Positions 53,833 through 64,000 of a stretch of 64,000 bases of DNA are shown in pieces (the stretch's first letter is position 1; each line of letters opens with the position of its first letter). Under the pieces are notes generated by a model. It was not told where the DNA came from and did not search any database. It saw only the letters and a list, made by a program, of their open reading frames with translations. This DNA comes from Heligmosomoides polygyrus polygyrus (Eukaryota > Nematoda > Chromadorea > Rhabditida > Heligmosomidae). Location: contig OX377205.1 of NCBI GenBank assembly GCA_947396885.1, positions 52,684,676 to 52,748,675 of the forward strand, given 5' to 3'. The position numbers and the translations under genes are program-made.

Positions 53833-54929
53833 GGAAGGGATATTACTAGTTTGCTAACAATCCTCTAGCAGTAGGATTGCACCGCAGGAGAGCAGCAACC
53901 ACATCTCGATGCGATACCGGTTACGGTGGCAACAAATTCTAGTTGACTTTTATAAATCCATCACAGGGTATCTCCGTTTAAACTGGCAGCTTCATCTTAT
54001 ACGTGGCAAGCGTAGACAACTTTCTATTGTTGCAAGGTACATATGACCGCTGACAGCACTCTCACTTCACTTCAGCAATTCGGCGAGGTACTTAGTGGGC
54101 TCGTGTCCACGTCGAGATTGCGCATGCTCGCAGACCTAATACAAAATTCGACTTCTGCGCAGAATGGGGCAAGGTAAGGATCTCCGGGATGGGGTGATTC
54201 AGCTCACGCGCGTTCAGAGGCCTCGCCCTACTTTTTGCGACGTCTCCAGATGTCAAGCCTTCCACTGAGCCCGCCTACGCACTGCGCGTATTCACTGCAT
54301 CCCCACGCCCTGAATAAGCCTAGCCACGACACCTAGAAGGCAGCGCAGAGACAGGACAACTGCAGCCGGACCGAGCGGCTTTCGAAAAGCGGAGCGCGCC
54401 AGAGACGCACGCAAACTAGTCCAGAGTGCAGCGCAACTCGTCTCGGCGCGTGCGAGAAGTCGCAGGGTGGATGAATCCTGGCACGAGAGCCGGCAGGGGA
54501 GGTTCTCAGCGCTGTCGCAGGAGGGAGCAGGTGAGCTCAAGTCAAGCAGTGCTATTTCTGAGACCCGGAGGGGCAGGGAGAGGCACGGACCTGGGGCGGA
54601 CTGAGGACGAGTTGTCCGGCGAGATTTTCTGCAACTCTTCCGACAGCGTAACTGTACCGCTCAGACTGGATAGTCGTCATGGCCCAACCTCGTGTTCATG
54701 ACTGACCTCGAACGTACGCATGCGCTGGACCATACATGGCGTCATCTCCTCGTCCTTATAGTACCGTGAGACTTATCTTCATGAGTTCTTCGTATCCGAC
54801 AGTTAGGAGAGAAAAAGAACTGCCGAGAAAATGAAATAAGTGATTGTGAATGAAGACCTGGTGTCTGGTGGTCTCGTTATGTAAGAAGAGAGAAAGATAG
54901 AGATAATAACATTCTGCACTGGAGGCATA
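53833..54929. other. Region upstream of the CCDC86-like gene
   Basis: 54250-54720 is GC-rich and may include the promoter and 5' UTR of the + strand gene starting at 54930. Open frames there lack recognisable domains. Confidence 0.4.
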
Positions 54930-57900
54930 ATGGCCAATGAGGACGAGGAGAAGGTGTTTGTCTTGTCTTCACCAATGCTTGTTTTTAATTTTATTCGTAA
55001 CTTGTGGTTGCTGCAAGATTTCTTCGATTTGAAGGTGATGGAAGTGGATTCGTGTGAAGCATCTCCAGTTAAAGATGTCCTCGGGCCTCAGTCCAAGAGT
55101 TCTTCGGAGATCCGAGGAGTACTGAAGTCCGGTCGCTGGTGGAAGGGAACACGAAATGCTAGGTTAGTTTCTAAAATTTTTTGACCTCAGTGTAGAGCAA
55201 CTCGTTAAGGACATTGCATCATAACAGCTTTACTCTGCTTCCAGTGACTTTCCTTTTGGAATAGTAAAAGTGGGCTAAATCAATCTAGACATCACCATTG
55301 GAAGCGAATGAATCATCATTATCATGTTCATTAGCGTATGTCACGCCTAATGGCGGGATCCGCTCTTCTGATGTGGTGATGCCAATTGTTCCGATCAAAT
55401 GCTTGATCAAGACGCACACCTGCTATCTTTAACGCCATGTGCAATATATCTAGCCGAGGTTACTTCGGGCATCCTCTGGACCGCTTTCCAGGAACCTCAG
55501 GTTCAGGCCAATCTTAGGCCTATGTTATACTTCGTCGACGCGTCGCCGACGCTGCGACACGTCACCAACGTCGCTGGCGACGTCGTCAAAGCGTATGTGG
55601 CGACGTCGGCGACGTCGTCAACAGGAGAGCATCGGAGCACATTTCTAGCATCGCAGCGCGTTTTCAATGTCATCATTTGGTAACCAGACTGCGGATAGAG
55701 ACGCTAGGTGATCACATCTGCCTCAAATTTGCTTAAAATGTGTGCTTTTCTTAGTATGTTTCGAGACTTGATGATGGTTTTTGTTTTGTATGAACGGTAG
55801 CCTGCTCGACCATTGTTAATCTGGCGAATTTTCTCTTACTAACCACGTTTGCTTTTAGAAGGATGGATAAGTGTGATCCGAAGTCTGATCTGACTACTGA
55901 TTTACCAATTTAACGGTTTTACTAGCATTTTCGTTAAATTTCTTTATTGGAGTTTAGCAAAGCCTTTTTTGTTAAATCGCATTTAAATTAAATTTACGCG
56001 AAATTTTCGAAATTCAAAGGAAAGTTTAACTTCTAATTAATATGAATTGTTTCTCAAAAAGGCTTCGTAGAGGTTTGCAGTATCATTTCAGAAAGCGAGG
56101 AAACACTAGTTATTTTCTTCACAGTTTTATTTTGTGTTACTTTCTCTGCAAGAAAGCGAAAAGGCCTAGAAGATGCAAAAAGTACGGGTGAGAAAGACGG
56201 AAAAGCGAAAAAAGGTGGCAAAGTGAAGGGAAGGTAAGGTTTAGGTTCCCACTCTCTCCCAAACACTCAGTGTTCTAGCGAATGGCACTATTAGTGTACG
56301 CAAGAGGTTGTCTTTTGCACTTCTCGATTTCGTAATTCGAAGTCCGGTGGTGATGATGGCAGTGTCGGGAACGAAGAATCAACCCACAACCAAAACTCCA
56401 TCGGAGCGCATTTTCGGCCACCCTTGGATGACGTCGGCGACGCCGACGTCGGCGGCCCGTCGGCGCCGAAGTATAACATAGGCCTTAGGCCCCGTTTATA
56501 CTTCCATCGCCGGGCGACGCGATTGCAACGGCGCAATGCGTCCAATCGCGTCGTGCTGTTTCGCACGGCGATGAGCACTGCGAACAGCCGGCGACGCCAT
56601 CCGCGATTACGCACCATTGCGTACTTGCACGCACGCAACTATGCACACATTTCCGGGTCCGTGTCTGTTTACTCATTTTTCTCCATATTTTTAGCCAGTA
56701 TAAGGAAGACATGGGCGAAAATCTTCTTGTATTCTGCCGCAAGTCCACCTCATACCAGACAACTGCAGTGGACGAATGGACATACCATAAAACGTACCTG
56801 AACATAACCTGCAGCAGCAAGTAAACAAAATAGCAGCGGTGAATATTGGACAGAATAGTAGATTGGGGAGAAAAGTGGTAGGGAATAGCAGATAGAGTGC
56901 GGAAGTGAATAAAAGGCAGGGGATGAGGGGCGGAGGGGAATAGAGGCGAAGAATCCGGGTGGGCGACGACCTGAGATCGAACATATTAGGATAAACACAT
57001 CATAAAATCAAAATAGGTCATGATAGCAACAAACGGAAAACACACAAAGCAAACATGTTGGAATAAACACGAGAAATCGTCAAAACTTGAAGAGAAACTC
57101 ACCTCATGGTCGGAATCCGGCTCGCCTCCTTGGAATCGGGACTGGCGGAGACCTGGAATCGAACATCAAAGCTCGAACACAACAAATAAAGCAAAAACTC
57201 AAGCGCAACTGCGAAGCCGCACTGCGAAAATCAGCTGATCGGAGCCATACAGCGCCCCAATCCATCGCGATCCGCATCGCACCAATTTCGAGCGCGACGC
57301 GATCCAACGCTGGGCGACGCGATTAATCCACTTGGCCTGATTGTGTAGCAATCGCGTCGCGCCGCGACGAAGTACAAACGGAACCTTGCGGACGGTGTCG
57401 TCGTTAGCGCCAAGGAAGTGGCCGTGCCATTGAAGGCGTGCTTCGCGCAGTTTGTCTGCTATCGGGGCGACACCGGACCTCTGTCGTATGGTGTCATTGC
57501 GAACGTGGTCCAAACGCCCCGGCCGTCCACCGTAGCATTTTCGTTTCCATTACACTGAGGCGGCCCTCAATTTCCTTAGTCACGGGCCAGCACTAGCACC
57601 GTAGGTCGCTACTGGGCGGACGACTCTTCATAAACCTTCGATTTGAGGTGCTCAGATATTGTCCTGTCGCAAAGCACCCCAGTCAGCGAGCGCCATTTGG
57701 ACCAGGCTGCACTCACGCGCTCATTTACCTCCTACTTTGGACTGCCTTAGGACGTGAATGTTGATCCAAGATAGTTGAAAGATATAACCCGTGAGAGCTC
57801 AGTGCCGTTGATTTTAATAGATCCGTGCTCAACCACGTCCGTTGTCAAGTACGCCGTGTTTTTGACATTTAGCTTAAGTGCGAACAATCCTAGTGATCGA

Positions 57901-60900
57901 ACCACGCCTGTGTTTGTCGCTCGAGATCAGCTTTCTCCTTACATGCAAGCGTAACGTCATCAGTGTACGGCAGCGTCCAAGGTGCCGCCATCTGCAGACC
58001 TCATGAGATTGCATCCATGACAACCACGGTAGTCATGACTTCGTCACCCTTATTCACCACTACCCAACAATAGGGTACCCTACCGAAGCCAAAATGTGCT
58101 CTTCATTTGCAAAAAGGCTGACAGCCCTCCACCTTGCCAGGCAGAAACCGCACCCCCCGGAATCGAACCCTCGACTCCCTCCCACAAGTCCGCCTCGCTA
58201 TCCACTCGGCTACACAGTCACTGCCGCTCCTTCACTATACGAGGTTATTGCTGAAGACCTGAATTAGTGTAAAGGGTAAAGTGTAGAAGGTTGATGTATG
58301 TAGAAATATTTTGGATGTAGCGGAAGACGAAATACAGAACGGAAGAGCTCAAAAATGGCCGCAAACCGGAACACGAAACGGGGAGACGGAAGTATTAGGT
58401 TGTCCCATATGTCTCCGACGTTTTTCCAACGATTCATTGCGGATTCCGTCGGCGGTCTCCTGATTAGCGCTACACAGCATTGGAAAGAGAACGATTTGCT
58501 CTATCAGAGCATGTATTGCATTTTTTTCATCCTGGATTTTGCCAATTTTTAGGTCCTTAAAGTGAAAAAGTGAAAAAGTTGCCATTTGCGCAGTTGCTTC
58601 TCTTCCATAGGTTTGGAATTTTTTTGCGCAGCTTTTCATAGCATTTAGAAAACCATGTTCTGTACTACAAGGATACGTGTTGGTCCTTAAATATCGTTCG
58701 AAAGAGGCTGTCTGCTCAATAGGAATTTGCGTCGCGTTTATTGGCTCATGCTGATTTCTGTCGAATATCAACAACTGAACAAGGAGAAGGAGTTGTTGGT
58801 GAAGATGATTTTTCTCTTTTTTGCATTTGCTGATATTCGACAGAAATCAGCATGAGCCAATAAACGCGACACGAATTCTTATAGAGCACGACATTCTATT
58901 TCGAACGACATATAACACTGTGCAAAAAAGTTCTACCAAAGAGCAGGAATTTCGGCAAAAGTTTGGACGGAAAAGTCGGACGTCCCAATTTGATTACCTA
59001 AAAATCAATAAAGGACAAATGAGCAAATAAAACCAACACGTATTCTTGTAGTACAGAACATTGTCTTCCAAATGCTATAAAAAGCTGCGCAAAAAATTCC
59101 AAACCTAAGCGAGGGAAGCAACTGCGCAAGTGGCCACTTTTTCACTTTTCACTTTAATGACCTAAAAATTGACGAAATTTAGGATGAAAAAGAAATGCAA
59201 TACACGCTCTGATATAGCTAATCATTCTCTTTCGAACGCTCTATAGCGTTATGTAAGAGGCCGCCAGCGAAATCCCCAATGAATCGTTGAATAAACGGCG
59301 GGGACTTATGGGACAACTTAATAATACAGGTCCTCGTGCTTCATGGCGCTCCACTATATGTATGGCTCTGTGTTTTTGTGGCCACGTAGTTACCAGAACA
59401 AGAATTTTTTGGCCGTTCAAACGTTGAGTACGTTTTTTAGCAGACATTGCATACCCATAGCTGGTGCATCAATTTTGCCTTAACTCTCGGCCGCAACCAT
59501 AACTTTAATGATAGACTTACACTACGACGACTTGTTTCAAGGTTGATAATATTTCGTTTGTAGAGAGATATTTCTCTTATAATTGCGTGTAGCACAGATT
59601 GATGAGGTGGTTAGCGTTCAATACAAAACTCATGTTGAACAGTGCTTAATTCCGTTTCCACCTTACCATCCAAAGAACTTGTACACTGGACGGGGAAGGG
59701 CTATGGATCGAAACAGGAATTCGGAGTACGTGGAGGGAAATTCCACACATGCAAGACAGAGTCGTATTTTCGATTTTCATATTGTCAACATGAATAAGTC
59801 GAACTGTCCAAGTTCGACTTTCGATAAACCCTGGCATGTTGACTTCAGATCGATGTTGTCTTATTGAGCTCAATAAATGTGATAACAACTTTGGCTACCA
59901 GCTTAATAAGACAACATCGATATGATTAAGTCGATTCTTGCACGCAAACAATTTTCTACGTTGTACGGGGAGGCAAATTCTGCACATGCAAGACAACATG
60001 ATTGGTGGCGATGTCCGTTCCTCCACGTGGTGCCACTGGAAACTGCTTGCTTTTGCAAGCCGAGCCAATCACGGACAATGGAATGCGGGCGACGGGCCCT
60101 AGTGACAGGCCAGCCTACGAACATTCTGTGTCACATCATATGGTTGATGACGTTACAGAGTTCTCGAGATAGTGCTACGGCGTCCGCGGGAGCCGACGCG
60201 CACTCGCAAAGCCCGGCGAGTGTGAGAAGTATGCGAGGGTACCTGATGCGAAGACGGCATCGGGGGGCAACTGAGCTAGTCCGAAAGTCCCGCAACGTAG
60301 GCAAGACCCGCGTAGCAACGTTGAATGTGGGTACGCTCGTGCGAGTTGGTAGAAGCACTGGAGCGAAGAAAGATAGATTTCTAGCGGTGCAGGAGACGAG
60401 GTGGTGCTGCTGCAAGTCGAGGGACATTGGCCGCGGCTTCAAGGCCGTTCCGCGCGGCAGTTCCAGGACCACCAGTGGTGTCGGTATGATCGTCTCCGAG
60501 CGTTCCGTGACGCGATTGCAAGCGTAAAACGTTTCGATGACCGCTTGATGAAGATTGTTGTCGCCGTAGAAGAGCGACGATGTCATTTCTTTTCCGCGTA
60601 TGCTCCGCAGACAGGTTGCTCCGAGCAAACCAATGATGAGTTGTGGTCCCTGCTTGATGAGAAGACAGCGGAAGTGCCGTCAGAAGATATGGTTGTTGTG
60701 GCAGGTGACCTTAATGGTCACGCCGGAGCAGCGAAAGACGTTTACAGCCGTCATGGTGGTTTTGGCTATGGGTCACGCAACGCCGATGGTGAGCGTATAC
60801 TTGAGTATGCAGACTCACATGACCTCACCATCGTGAACACCAAATTTCGAAAGCGCGACTCCCACCTCATCTCGTTTTATAGCGGGAACGCTAAAATGCA

Positions 60901-63200
60901 GTCTGTAATTGGCGGAATTATCGAGAAGCGAGGAAAGCGGCAAAGAAGGCAGTGGCCGCTGCTAAAGCCGCACACTACGCTGAGGTGAGTGAAAAACTGG
61001 AGACGCGCGATGGTGAGCGCTATCTTTACCGACTCGCCAAAGCTCGCTGTCGCCAAGCAGAAGACATCGAAAAGTTCTTTGGCATTAACGACGAGAACGG
61101 CCATCTTCTGATGGATCGTAAAAGGGCTGTGAAGCGATGGCGCGACTACTTCGAGGAAATCTCGAATGTAGAATTTGAACATCCTGCCGTTCCTTTTGCT
61201 TCACCTGTACACGGTCCCGTTCAGAAGATAACAGTGAGAGAAACTAAGGCAGCCCTGAGGAAGATGACGTCAGGCAAAGCCACTTGTCCTGATGACCTGC
61301 CAGTAGACCTGTGGAAGTCGAAGGGCTGGTGCCCTGCTGACTGGCTGACAGAGCTTTTCAATCAGGTTGTTGCTGAAAAGAAAGTGCCTGGAAATTGGCA
61401 GCAAAGCACGACTATTCCGATTTGGAAGAAGGGCTGCCCTGCGGACTGCGTTAGCTACCGTCCGATTCGCCTACTTTCGCACACCATGAAAATCTTTGAG
61501 CGAATAGTCGATAGACGTATACGGGATGTCGTCCAGCTTTCCAATAATCAGTGTAGTTTCGTTGCCGGCTGTGGGACGGTTGATGCCATACACGCCGTTC
61601 GTGTTCTGCTAGAGAAGCACCGCGAGAAACAGAAACCGGTGCATTTTGCCTTCTGGACTTGGAGAAGGTCTTCGACCGCGTCCCGCGAGAAGTTATGTGG
61701 TACGCTTTGCGGCGGGGACACGGCGTCCCTGAAGAGCTTATTGATTGGGTGCGCATCCTCTACACGTGCACAATAAGCCGAGTACGAGCACCAGGGGTAC
61801 CTCGATGGAGTTTCCGATCTCTGTCGGAGTGCACCAGGGGTCTGTGCTATCTCCACTGCTCTTCGTGGTCGTCATGGATGCAATTACACGAGATCTCCAA
61901 AAGGCAGCTCCTTGGACGTTGCTGTATGCCGATGACGTCATGTTTGCATGTGAAGACAAAGCCGAACTCGAGCGACAGGCACAGGAATGGTGTGATCGCT
62001 TGGCATTGTTCGGACTCAAGTTAAACGTCAAAAAGACGGAGTACTTGTCGACGGATGTGAATGAGCTCGGATCTATCAAGATCAATGGTACTGAGCTCTC
62101 ACGAGTCACATCTTCCAAGTATCTCGGATCAACAGTTACGCCCAATGGCAGCTTAAAGTTTGAGGTGAATGCGCGCGTAAGTGCAGCCTAGTCCAAATGG
62201 CGATCGTTGACTGGGGTTCTCTGCGATAAGACAATACCCGAGTACCTCAAGTCGAAGGTTTATAGAACAGTTGTCCGCCCAGTAGCGACGTACGCGGCTG
62301 AGTGCTGGCCCGTGACGAAGGAAATTGAAAGCCGCCTCAGCGTAATGGAGACGAAGATGTTAAGGTGGACGGCCGGAGTAACGCGATTGGACCGCGTTCG
62401 CAATGACACCATACAACAGAGGTTCGGTGTCGTCCCGATAGCCGACAAGTTGCGCGAAGCTCGTCTACAATGGTATGGTCACGTCCTTCGCGCTAACGAC
62501 GACACCGTCCGTAAGATTGGCCTGAATCTTGGAGTCTCTGGAAAACGGCCCAGAGGACGCCCAAAGCAACGTTGGCTAGATACGCTGCGCTTGGACTTAA
62601 AGATAGCTGGTGTGCATCCCGATCAAGTATTTGATCGAGAGAAATGGCGTCACCACTCCAGAAGAGCGGACCCCGCGATCAAGCGGGACAAACGCTACTT
62701 AAAATGATGCTGATGATGATACTGTCAACATGATAAAGTCGATTCTTGCAGGCAAACTATTTCCTACATGTGATTTTCTAGGCACAGCGCTATCATCAAG
62801 GTAAAGCCGTTGAAGACCTCCTGGGAGAAGAAGATGGCTGATAAAGCGAAGCTTCAACAAGCCAAGCTTTTGCAGCAAGAGATCCGTGAGCGCAAGCAAC
62901 AGGAAAAGCAGGTAGATTGGCATGAGGATGACGGCAAGTGGTCTGCTTCACTATTACTGTGCATGTAAATCTTGTTTGAAGGAGAGAATTGAAAGGAAGA
63001 AAGAGCAGGAGAAGCGGCGACTTGAGAACGAAAGAAAGGGAGAAGTTGTACAGGTGGGGTAGCTGTCTTCGTTACATACATAGGATTCAGTCCCTGATTC
63101 GCATGGTACTCCTTTGTTTCAGATTATAAAGAACACAGCCAAGCTGCGGAAAACGAAGAAGAAGCAGTTACGTCGGATCGTGAAGCGCGACACTAGCTAG
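54930..63200 (+). CDS. CCDC86: CCDC86/CGR1-family nucleolar rRNA-processing protein, four exons
   Basis: Exons are 54930-55162, 62782-62911, 62982-63053 and 63123-63200 (TAG). Phases (2, 0, 0) and GT/AG borders agree and give about 170 aa. Exon 1 has an acidic N-terminus (MANEDEEK) and ends SGRWWKGTRNAR, the family's SGRxWK box. Exon 2 gives VKPLKTSWEKKMADKAKLQQ and LLQQEIRERKQQEKQ. Exon 3 gives ERIERKKEQEKRRLENERKG and EVVQ. Exon 4 gives IIKNTAKLRKTKKKQLRRIV and KRDTS. The family (yeast Cgr1) acts in the nucleolus in processing of 60S pre-rRNA. The Lys/Arg/Glu-rich coiled coil is diagnostic. An 81-nt T-rich in-frame stretch in exon 1 (54954-55034) may be an intron. Intron 1 is 7.6 kb of nested transposons. 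Confidence 0.9.
55517..56484. mobile_element. Harbinger-like element A
   Basis: The 968-bp element has terminal repeats GGCCTATGTTATACTTCG and CCGAAGTATAACATAGGCC and TTA on both sides (55514-55516 and 56485-56487). The ends continue into CG-rich GACGTCGGCGACG-type inverted repeats. No transposase was seen. Superfamily assignment rests on the 3-bp TTA duplication and GGCC ends. Confidence 0.75.
56488..57385. mobile_element. Harbinger-like element B, directly abutting A
   Basis: The 898-bp element has GGCCCCGTTTATACTTC at the left and GAAGTACAAACGGAACC at the right. TTA (shared with A) is on the left and TTG, a mutated TTA, on the right. Subterminal GCGACGCGATT words are inverted at both ends. 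It is non-coding as far as can be seen. Confidence 0.75.
58120..58230 (-). repeat. tRNA-like relic (A and B boxes)
   Basis: On the - strand, TGTAGCCGAGTGGATAGCG (box A) is followed by GAGGGTTCGATTCCGG (box B), with normal spacing. Acceptor and T stems do not pair well, so this is a tRNA-derived SINE head or pseudogene rather than a working tRNA gene. Confidence 0.55.
58395..59321. mobile_element. Palindromic mariner-type MITE, 927 bp
   Basis: The ends read TTAGGTTGTCCCATATGTC and GACTTATGGGACAACTTAA with TA on both sides (58393-58394 and 59322-59323). The two halves (to about 58790 and from about 58850) are inverted copies sharing GCTGATTTCTGTCGAATATC, GCGCAGCTTTT and CACTTTTTCAC words. TTAGGTTG ends and the TA target fit the mariner group. 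No transposase. Confidence 0.85.
59962..62728 (+). mobile_element. RTE-type LINE, near full length, with frameshifts
   Basis: + strand segments in order: VGKTRVATLNVGTLV (endonuclease start) and EDMVVVAGDLNGHAGAAKDV (catalytic GDxNGH). RT follows with MTSGKATCPDDLPVDLWKSK, CVSYRPIRLLSHTMKIFERI, a palm motif A decayed to FLDLEKVFDRVP (frame change), VGVHQGSVLSPLLFVVVMDA and LLYADDVMFACED (intact YADD). A C-terminal domain follows (MLRWTAGVTRLDRVRNDTIQ, KRPRGRPKQRWLD), then a TGATGATGATGA tail at about 62700. Diverged direct repeats (GTCGATTCTTGCA words at 59933 and 62740) look like an old target duplication. Frameshifts near 60520, 60900 and 61650 and a stop at 62191 inactivate it. Confidence 0.9.
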
Positions 63201-64000
63201 TTCTGGCCGCTCGCTCCTTGTTCATGTTCATTTGTTCGACCAGTTGTTGTTAATTCTGTTTTTGTTCTACGCGGCCTTAGTTCTGAACGTTGACCTGCTC
63301 TGATTTGTTCCTTCGGATAAACGGCGAAAACCTTGATTCCTTGCTTATCGATTATTTATCGATGAAGTCGGCAACCGCCACATGGAGCAACCCTGGTGCC
63401 AGCTGACCGACATTGGAGGGTTTGAAGGCTTCGTTGGCCGGGTCGGGAGAGAACCACTGCTCGATCAGGGGACGCTCGAGATCGGGTTCCCTGTCGAGCG
63501 CGCGCTCCCTCTAAGCTCCAAGACAGATATACACCATTTTGAAGCCAAATCGAACTCTTTCGGAATCAAATTGGATACTCCTCGCAATCAAATTGGATAC
63601 TCCTCGCAACGTTCCTTCGTATATACATATTAATTGCTAAATATAAGAACCTGCGTTCAGCAGAATTTTCATTCGTTGCACTGATTTCTGCACAATTTTG
63701 GCAAGTGCTTGAGATAATACGATCTACACAAATATCTTCAAAATTATGAATAATTAACATGTCGTCCATGTACCTGAAAGGGTGAAACTCCTTACTGGAG
63801 AGGAATTTATTGGTTGATTATTTGTATTTAAAAATGAAAGTGCTAAATCGGCAATAATAGGGCTTGCATTCCCACCTTGCAGAACTCCTTTTATACCTCC
63901 GATATTCTAATATAAACGCCATTTTGAATTTTCGATTCGATAATGCGAGGCAGGATAACGATTTATTCGGTATGAGAAATAGGAGCGGGTAATGTACGAG
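63201..64000. other. 3' flank of the CCDC86-like gene with a SINE remnant
   Basis: No further gene was recognised. About 63380-63500 shares GGAGGGTTTGAAGGCTTCGT and a GGTCGGGAGAGAACC box with the SINE at 25244-25538 and is probably an old copy. 63560-64000 is AT-rich and unassigned. Confidence 0.4.

Larger units (their letters stand above)
55308..58040 (-). mobile_element. RTE-type LINE copy split by two Harbinger-like elements
   Basis: The - strand RTE sequence runs from about 58040 to 57386 (APWTLPYTDDVTLACKEKAD, DKLREARLQWHGHF, ANDDTVRK). It resumes at 55516-55308 (IGLNL, then RITTSEER-type remnants and a TGATAATGATGA tail). It is the same subfamily as the copy at about 59960-62728. A TAA present once in that copy occurs at both borders here (one mutated to CAA), so 55517-57385 is an insertion. 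Many stops. Confidence 0.8.

Noticed and set aside
54426..54701. 91-codon frame upstream of the CCDC86-like gene
   Set aside because: Arg/Gly/Ser-rich GC-driven frame with no domain. More likely promoter or 5' UTR DNA.
58120..58230. A genuine tRNA gene on the - strand
   Set aside because: Promoter boxes are good, but acceptor and T stems do not pair, so it is listed as a tRNA-derived relic.

Overview
The window is eukaryotic genomic DNA and most likely comes from a parasitic nematode. Short exons are split by introns with T-rich acceptors ending in CAG. Transposon relics include RTE-type LINE fragments resembling those of strongylid (clade V) worms, CR1-like LINEs, mariners and tRNA-derived SINEs. 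The strongylid placement is an inference from transposon flavour only. There are no bacterial operons, CRISPR arrays or rRNA genes. One 200-base run of N (52513-52712) is an assembly gap.

Three conserved cellular genes can be reconstructed from exons. (1) A class III POU-homeodomain transcription factor (ceh-6-like) lies on the + strand at 3763-7225, in seven phase-consistent exons behind a GC-rich promoter. (2) The splicing factor and Myb-family protein CDC5L lies on the - strand. Its exons run from 43319 down to about 11737, and the gene is inflated to more than 31 kb by repeat-filled introns, one about 17.5 kb long. The exon for the first Myb repeat was not found. (3) A CCDC86/CGR1-type nucleolar ribosome-biogenesis protein lies on the + strand, with exon 1 at 54930-55162 and exons 2-4 at 62782-63200, separated by a 7.6-kb intron full of LINE and MITE insertions. 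The first and third encode developmental transcription and rRNA processing factors, and CDC5L belongs to the Prp19 spliceosome complex. I see no functional linkage between them.

Layout. 1-143 is the edge of an RTE copy and 600-891 a hAT-like end. 892-3400 has no recognisable gene. 3.4-8.2 kb is the POU gene. 8.2-11.6 kb is mostly unassigned. 11.6-43.3 kb is CDC5L with intronic repeats: a Tc1/mariner relic, a 1.5-kb foldback, SINEs, a CR1 LINE, minisatellites, an AT-rich island with a retroelement-like remnant, mariner relics and a tandem tRNA-like array. 41.0-41.9 kb is a deleted mariner and 42.1-42.5 kb a G-run MITE. 43.9-48.1 kb is a second CR1 LINE split by a hAT-like element that itself carries an RTE fragment. 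50.07-51.34 kb is an intact mariner sitting inside a SINE. 51.6-52.5 kb holds a hairpin MITE and a Penelope-like GIY-YIG fragment. 54.9-63.2 kb is the CCDC86 gene with its nested transposons.

The most unusual object is at 39499-40735: 4.3 head-to-tail copies of a 286-bp unit containing a tRNA-like sequence. The whole block is flanked by a perfect 12-bp direct repeat, as if a multimer had been inserted in a single event.
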